Of a DNA stretch of 27,615 nt, positions 23,499 to 27,615 are shown piece by piece (the first letter of the stretch is position 1; the number at the start of each line of letters is the position of its first letter). The stretch lies in contig DCWG01000062.1 in the NCBI GenBank assembly GCA_002327525.1, positions 53,629 to 81,243 of the forward strand, given 5' to 3'. Position numbers and translations under genes: made by a program. The notes beneath the pieces are model-generated. The model was not told where the DNA came from and did no database searches. It was given only the letters and a program-made list of their open reading frames with translations. Source of the DNA: Gammaproteobacteria bacterium UBA2168. GTDB lineage: Bacteria; Pseudomonadota; Gammaproteobacteria; Pseudomonadales; Azotimanducaceae.

Positions 23499-26291
23499 TT
23501 ATTGGTCGGCGATCTTTTCGATGCCCACGCGCGTGTTGCGCATCACCGGGCAGGGTTGCCACTGCAACACGGAGTACTTCAGATGCCCGTAGCCGCCGGC
23601 CATGTGCAGCCACTTGATCATCCCCGGCTCGGCGTCGTTGGCGCCCTTCCAGTCCTTGTGCTGGTAGGGTTCCCAGCCGTTGTACATGATGACCTGGTCC
23701 GGGTGGCAGCCGGAAGAGAGCTTGGTGCGAACGAAGAACTCGCCCTGGTCGTTGTACAGACGCACCAGGTCGTCGTCCTCCACGCCCAGCGTCGCGGCCG
23801 CCTCATGGTTCATGACCACGTGCGGTTCGCCCCGGTGGGTCTCCAGCATCAGGTTGTTGGTGATGTTCAGCGAGTGGATGCTCCAGCGGTTGTGCCCGCT
23901 GCTGACGCTGAACGGGTAGTCGCCGCCGCTCTTCGGGGCCTCCTTGTGGCGGGGCAGGTGCTCGTCCGCTTGGACAAACCAGGGATGTTCGATCAGAAAC
24001 TGCGCGCGGCGAGTTAGCGTCGGCCAGGGTTCGCCGTCCTCCACGTGCTTCCTGAAGGGTACGAAGGTCTCGTTGGGTTTCGGATCAGTCGCCTGCGCCT
24101 GGGCTCTGGCGCCGATGCCGAGATCCTCCCAGCGGAAGTAGCCTCGCTCGCGTATCGTCTCCAGGCTCGCATCCTGTGGCAGGGTACCGGCCAGCGCGCC
24201 GTCGCGCAGCCGGGTATCGGTCTGTATCTCCTCGTCCTCCAGGGCGCCTCGTGTGGGGAAGTTGTCGGCTTGGCTTGCGAGATCGTGCTCTGTCCCGAGA
24301 GCGTCCGTGTAGGGCTGCATGCCCCGGTCTCTGGCGCGGATGGCGACCTTTTCGCTCAGCAGCCGAAATACCTCGCCCTCGTGCAGCGCTTCCCCGGGTG
24401 GTTCCACGATCCGATCGCAGAAGGTCAGGTTCATCGTATGGGTACTCGGGATGCCGAAAGCGAGCTTCTCGTACTGAGCGGCTACCGGCAGCACGATGTC
24501 GGAATAGAGCGCCGTCATGCTCATGCGGACCTCGGCGGTCACCACCATCTTGAGCTTGGGCCACAGCGTGTCCAGGAGCACGTTGGAACCGCCACGGGTG
24601 CGCCGCAGCACGTTACCGCCGCATTCGATGAGCACCCGCGGTGTATGCTCGGCGCGGGGGTAGTCGACGCCGGCCCACCAGTCCTTGTCCACGGCCTCGT
24701 CCCAGTATTCCGCGAAGGGGCGCTGCATGGACCGGTCGTGCCAGTCGCTGTTGTTCCAGATTTCGTCGTAGCCGCAATGGCGGTGCCAGAAAAACACCGG
24801 CGGCACCATGGGCAGAAAGGCCATGCCCGTGCTGCCGATCTGTCTCGATGCCTCTACCAAGAAGATCGCCGGGGTCAGGGTCGGATCCGCCTCGATCGCC
24901 GCATCCTGGGCAGCTTCTATCATGTCGAGCATCTGCGCGGTGCTGGTGGCACCGACCGGAGCAAACGTCAGACCCACCGTGGTCCAGGCGCGCACTCCGG
25001 AGCCCTGCTTGCCCCAGTTGCCGGTGAGAGCCAGCAGCAGCAGTTGGGCCCGCTCCATGAGGTCGCCGTGGTAGTGCTTGCCGGCGTTGCCTAGCGAGCC
25101 GAGGAAATTGGTGCGACCGGCCGCGATCTTGCGGGCGAGCAGACGGATCGTGTCGGCATGGGTTCCCGTCGTTGCGGCCGCACTTTCCGGGTCGTAATCG
25201 TTCAGGCGTGCGCGTATGAGTGCGAGCACCGGCGTCACGGTGATGGGCCCGTCCTTGCCTTCGACCGTGTAAACGCCCTCCAGGGCGGGTTCGACCTCTC
25301 CCCAGAACAGGGTACCGCGGGGTGCTTCCACCGCCTGACCGGTCTTCGTATCCCAGGCGTAGAACTGCTGATCGCTACCGCCGTCCGTCAGATCCGAGGT
25401 TCTCAAGAACCGGCCGGGTTCGTCCGCGAAGGCGAGCAGCCCTAGATCGGTCTGCTCGCGCACGAACTGCTCGTCCACCAGGCCCTCTTCGACCACGACA
25501 TTGCACATGGACAGCGCAAAGGCTGCATCCGTGCCGGGGCGTAGACCCACGTGGTAGTCGGAGTGGACGGCGGAGGGCGACAGGTCCGGCGCGATGGTCA
25601 CGACATCGGCACCCTTGTAGCGTGCCTCCAGAATGTAGTGATTGTGCGGAATTCGCGTGTAGGCCGGGTTGGAGAACCAGATAACGAACACGTCCGAGTG
25701 AAACCAGTCGTCCACGCTGCTGACCGGATCGAACATGCCGAACGTGAGGTACTGCCCGGGTGCGAAGTCGTTCATCTCCGCGTTCAGGTCCATGGTGAGT
25801 CCGCCGACCATGCCCATGATGTTGCCCCGGTTGGGCGAGTTGCACCCCGAGGGGGCGATGATCGACTCAGGACCCACTTCTTCGATGGCGTCCAGCATGG
25901 CATCGGCCACGATCGTGGTCGCCTCGTTCCAGGAGATGCGCTCCCACTTCCCTTCACCGCGCTCGCCGACGCGCTTTAGCGGGTGGGTGACGCGTTCCTT
26001 GCCCTTGAGCATGCGACCCCAGCCGGCACCCTTCTGGCATCCCATGGGGTTCATGTCGGGAACGCCTTCCTGCACGGTGGGGAAGACCGCGGCCTGCTCC
26101 TCGCGAACAATCTTGCCGTCCTTCTTGTAGACCCGCATGGGGCAGTTGCCGGGATAGCAGTCGATACAGTGGGACGCCCACTGCACCTCATCCCATTCGA
26201 TGCGCTCACGGTAGTGTTGGACGAGGTCGCCAGCCTCGGTGTCGGTGAGGCGAGCTTGGTTTTCCGGATTTCCGGCTGCCTGATCGGACAT
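23499..26291 (-). CDS. Molybdopterin catalytic subunit, type II DMSO reductase family (ethylbenzene dehydrogenase-like), no Tat signal
   Basis: A 930-residue enzyme from the ATG at 26291, which has GGGAGG 6 nt before it; the frame opens earlier (26360) but that extension has no ribosome binding site. Seen: FS0 cluster ligands His41, Cys45, Cys50 and Cys85 (HCIDCYPGNC; NPMGCQKG), THPLKRVGERGEGKWERIS, EMNDFAPGQYLTFGMFD, which should hold the Asp ligand of Mo, KHYHGDLMERAQLLLLALTG and a C-terminal molybdopterin-binding domain (GHNRWSIHS, LHMAGGYGHLKYS). Order and wording follow EbdA and related hydroxylases of hydrocarbons and sterol side chains. Neither start gives a twin-arginine signal, so it should stay in the cytoplasm, unlike periplasmic EbdA. 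Controlled by an FNR-type site and a palindromic operator. Confidence 0.92.
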   Translation of the reverse strand: MSDQAAGNPENQARLTDTEAGDLVQHYRERIEWDEVQWASHCIDCYPGNCPMRVYKKDGKIVREEQAAVFPTVQEGVPDMNPMGCQKGAGWGRMLKGKERVTHPLKRVGERGEGKWERISWNEATTIVADAMLDAIEEVGPESIIAPSGCNSPNRGNIMGMVGGLTMDLNAEMNDFAPGQYLTFGMFDPVSSVDDWFHSDVFVIWFSNPAYTRIPHNHYILEARYKGADVVTIAPDLSPSAVHSDYHVGLRPGTDAAFALSMCNVVVEEGLVDEQFVREQTDLGLLAFADEPGRFLRTSDLTDGGSDQQFYAWDTKTGQAVEAPRGTLFWGEVEPALEGVYTVEGKDGPITVTPVLALIRARLNDYDPESAAATTGTHADTIRLLARKIAAGRTNFLGSLGNAGKHYHGDLMERAQLLLLALTGNWGKQGSGVRAWTTVGLTFAPVGATSTAQMLDMIEAAQDAAIEADPTLTPAIFLVEASRQIGSTGMAFLPMVPPVFFWHRHCGYDEIWNNSDWHDRSMQRPFAEYWDEAVDKDWWAGVDYPRAEHTPRVLIECGGNVLRRTRGGSNVLLDTLWPKLKMVVTAEVRMSMTALYSDIVLPVAAQYEKLAFGIPSTHTMNLTFCDRIVEPPGEALHEGEVFRLLSEKVAIRARDRGMQPYTDALGTEHDLASQADNFPTRGALEDEEIQTDTRLRDGALAGTLPQDASLETIRERGYFRWEDLGIGARAQAQATDPKPNETFVPFRKHVEDGEPWPTLTRRAQFLIEHPWFVQADEHLPRHKEAPKSGGDYPFSVSSGHNRWSIHSLNITNNLMLETHRGEPHVVMNHEAAATLGVEDDDLVRLYNDQGEFFVRTKLSSGCHPDQVIMYNGWEPYQHKDWKGANDAEPGMIKWLHMAGGYGHLKYSVLQWQPCPVMRNTRVGIEKIADQ

Positions 26292-26358
26292 TTGACCCTC
26301 CCGCTGTCGGTCACCGCGCTCGGACAGGACGCCGGGCACGGCAGATTCTCCTTTACTC

Positions 26359-26364
26359 AACCTA
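26359..26364 (-). promoter_or_regulatory. Candidate -10 box of the molybdoenzyme operon
   Basis: The minus strand reads TAGGTT at the place expected for a -10 if the FNR-type site is a class II activator site centred near -41.5. It matches TATAAT at three positions. Support is positional, not strong on its own. Confidence 0.35.
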
Positions 26365-26366
26365 AC

Positions 26367-26386
26367 ATTCGAATGTAGATTCGAAT
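26367..26386. promoter_or_regulatory. 20-bp palindromic operator, probable TetR-type site
   Basis: The sequence ATTCGAATGTAGATTCGAAT consists of two 8-bp palindromes separated by 4 bp, so it is both a direct and an inverted repeat. It sits between the FNR-type site and the presumed -10 box, where a bound repressor would block RNA polymerase. A TetR-family gene lies 177 bp further on, making its product the obvious candidate. Confidence 0.65.
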
Positions 26387-26400
26387 TTGATCCTGATCAA
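26387..26400. promoter_or_regulatory. Perfect FNR-type binding site
   Basis: TTGATCCTGATCAA matches the FNR/ANR/DNR consensus TTGATNNNNATCAA at every fixed position. It lies about 100 bp upstream of the molybdenum subunit start and adjoins the palindromic operator directly. Activation under low oxygen, or by nitric oxide through a Dnr-like protein, is expected. Confidence 0.8.
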
Positions 26401-26562
26401 AGGATGGCCATCCATCGGTTGCAATTGGCACGAAGGATAGCGTGGGTGCCCCACGATGCTGGGTAGGCGGGTTCGAACGAGACGGCGGGGAAATGTGGAG
26501 GCTGAAGACGTAAGCGGCCCAGTCAGGGGAACGGTGCGACGGGGAATTGAATGGCCCGCGGG

Positions 26563-27255
26563 TTAGGCGCTGATCTGCAGGTAGGCCCGCGCCATTGCGA
26601 GCAGTTCGCGGATGAGCGCTTCGTCGCTCTGACGCAGCAGAAAATCCGAGCTCTTCATGGCCCGTTGCAGCGAGCGCTGGCTGAGCACCGAACGCATCAT
26701 GTGCAGCACCAGCGGCATGGCTGTCTTCGGGTCGGGGTGACCGACTTCGAACTCCCGCGCACGCAGCAAGCGCAGGATCAGCTCATTGGTCTTGCGTGCG
26801 TTGGATTCCATGCGGTCGCGAATGTGCGGGTCTTCGAGCGCAAGGCGCTGCTGCGCGATGCTGACCCCGGCGAAGCGCCGGCCCATCTTGAGTGAATAGC
26901 GCAGGTAGCCTTCGAAGATGTCGAGCAGCGGCACATCTTTCCACACCGACGGTTCAAGACCTTCCTGGGCGGTGCGGTAGGTATCGTTGGAGACCCGGTC
27001 GAGTACCGCGTAGATGACGGTCTGCTTGTCCTGGAAGTGGTGGTAGACACTACCCACCGAACAACGGGCCACCCTGGCGATCGCAGCGATGGTCAGCGCT
27101 TCGAGGCCTTCCTCGGCCAGCAGCTTCTCGGCGGCATCCAGAATGCCCGCCCGCGTGCGTGCGCTGCGGTCCTGCTGCGGCTCGCGCACCCAGCGCATGT
27201 CCCAGAGTGGACGCTTCGAGTCGCCTGGTGTGGCCTTTCGGCGGGGGAGGTTCAT
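26563..27255 (-). CDS. TetR-family transcriptional regulator
   Basis: A 230-residue regulator. Seen: the TetR_N helix-turn-helix at about residues 32-82 (RTRAGILDAAEKLLAEEG, LTIAAIARVARCSVGSVYHH), including the classic VYHHFQDKQTV recognition-helix end, followed by an all-helical ligand-binding domain. The 30 residues before the HTH are rich in Arg and Pro and may be an overlong start; a later Met at residue 20 is possible. It lies upstream of, and in the same direction as, the molybdoenzyme operon, with a 20-bp palindrome in between. It probably represses that operon until a pathway ligand binds. The ligand cannot be told from the sequence. Confidence 0.9.
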   Translation of the reverse strand: MNLPRRKATPGDSKRPLWDMRWVREPQQDRSARTRAGILDAAEKLLAEEGLEALTIAAIARVARCSVGSVYHHFQDKQTVIYAVLDRVSNDTYRTAQEGLEPSVWKDVPLLDIFEGYLRYSLKMGRRFAGVSIAQQRLALEDPHIRDRMESNARKTNELILRLLRAREFEVGHPDPKTAMPLVLHMMRSVLSQRSLQRAMKSSDFLLRQSDEALIRELLAMARAYLQISA

Positions 27256-27615
27256 GAGATCCGGCTTCGCAGGATTGTGCTGCGGCCAGTATACGCAAAA
27301 ACCGCGGCCGTGCGGCCGCCCCTCTGCGCGCGGTCTGGCACTACTGCTGCCGTTCGCGCTCCGCCTTCATCCTGCGCTGCCAGCCCCATCCTTCCTTTAG
27401 GGGTGAGTGTATATATAGAAGAAGCACACCCCCGGGTGCCTTGGCCGAGAGATCGGTGCGGGCGCGACAGCGACCCACATCCGCCAATCCCGTGCACCAC
27501 CCGCGCAGGTCCGCAGAACTGTTGCTTCAACAACCTCCAGACAATCTACAAACCGCAACGCCTGACCGATGCGCAAGCACATTCGGCTTCAAATCCCCGG
27601 CCGTCAGCCATGGGC
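27256..27615. other. 360-bp end of window, nothing assignable
   Basis: Open frames here are short and unconvincing on both strands. A GC-rich palindrome CCGCGGCCGTGCGGCCGC lies at about 27302-27319, and a TATATATAG run at about 27410-27418 could be a promoter element. No gene, tRNA or repeat was recognised. Confidence 0.4.

Overview
The window looks like chromosomal DNA of a proteobacterium, probably a gammaproteobacterium. It has a TonB-dependent receptor behind a Fur-type operator, a perfect FNR-type site, Gram-negative style exported proteins, three bacterial tRNA genes and moderately GC-rich coding DNA. No dnaA, ribosomal RNA, transposase, integrase or CRISPR array was found. Species is not assignable by eye.

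Layout. 1-1217: a weak gene end, a doubtful small ORF, and a BadH-like short-chain dehydrogenase. 1227-3705 (minus): a tight set of a tartrate-dehydratase-like enolase-superfamily enzyme, a ketopantoate-reductase-family protein and a DUF4440 protein. 3793-6469 (minus): a Fur-type promoter, a TonB-dependent receptor and an exported thioredoxin-like protein. 6462-6927: a decayed methionine gamma-lyase-type gene abutting tRNA-Ser(CGA). 6982-8384 (minus): enoyl-CoA hydratase plus an EthD-like protein. 8869-11628: a uracil-DNA-glycosylase-fold protein, an MFS transporter and an arylamine N-acetyltransferase.

11643-12711 has no convincing protein gene. On the minus strand it is a dense array of short hairpins, seven with C(UUCG)G loops and several with GAAA loops, ending in a canonical intrinsic terminator. 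Next to it lie three DnaA-box-like sequences and AT-rich DNA. A strong promoter then drives tRNA-Val(UAC) and tRNA-Asp(GUC). This is the least explained part of the window.

12941-16000: an intact NAD(P)-binding protein, then a more AT-rich patch of broken genes (acyl-CoA dehydrogenase, SnoaL-like protein, PQQ beta-propeller end) meeting head to head with the end of a heme-copper-oxidase-like gene. 16197-17825: an M48 peptidase with a TerB-like tail and a two-TM K+ channel, probably cotranscribed.

17886-20578 (plus) is a damaged molybdoenzyme accessory cluster: a cupin remnant, an iron-sulfur beta subunit with frameshift, nonsense codon and lost cluster Cys, an intact TorD-like chaperone, a short alpha-subunit N-terminus joined to unrelated sequence, and an internally deleted transporter. 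20595-26291 (minus) holds intact counterparts: a type II DMSO-reductase-family catalytic subunit of the ethylbenzene-dehydrogenase type without a Tat signal, its four-cluster beta subunit, and a TPP-dependent enzyme. Upstream are a perfect FNR box, a 20-bp palindromic operator and a TetR-family gene. My reading is an oxygen-controlled, ligand-derepressed pathway for an organic substrate; that is inference.
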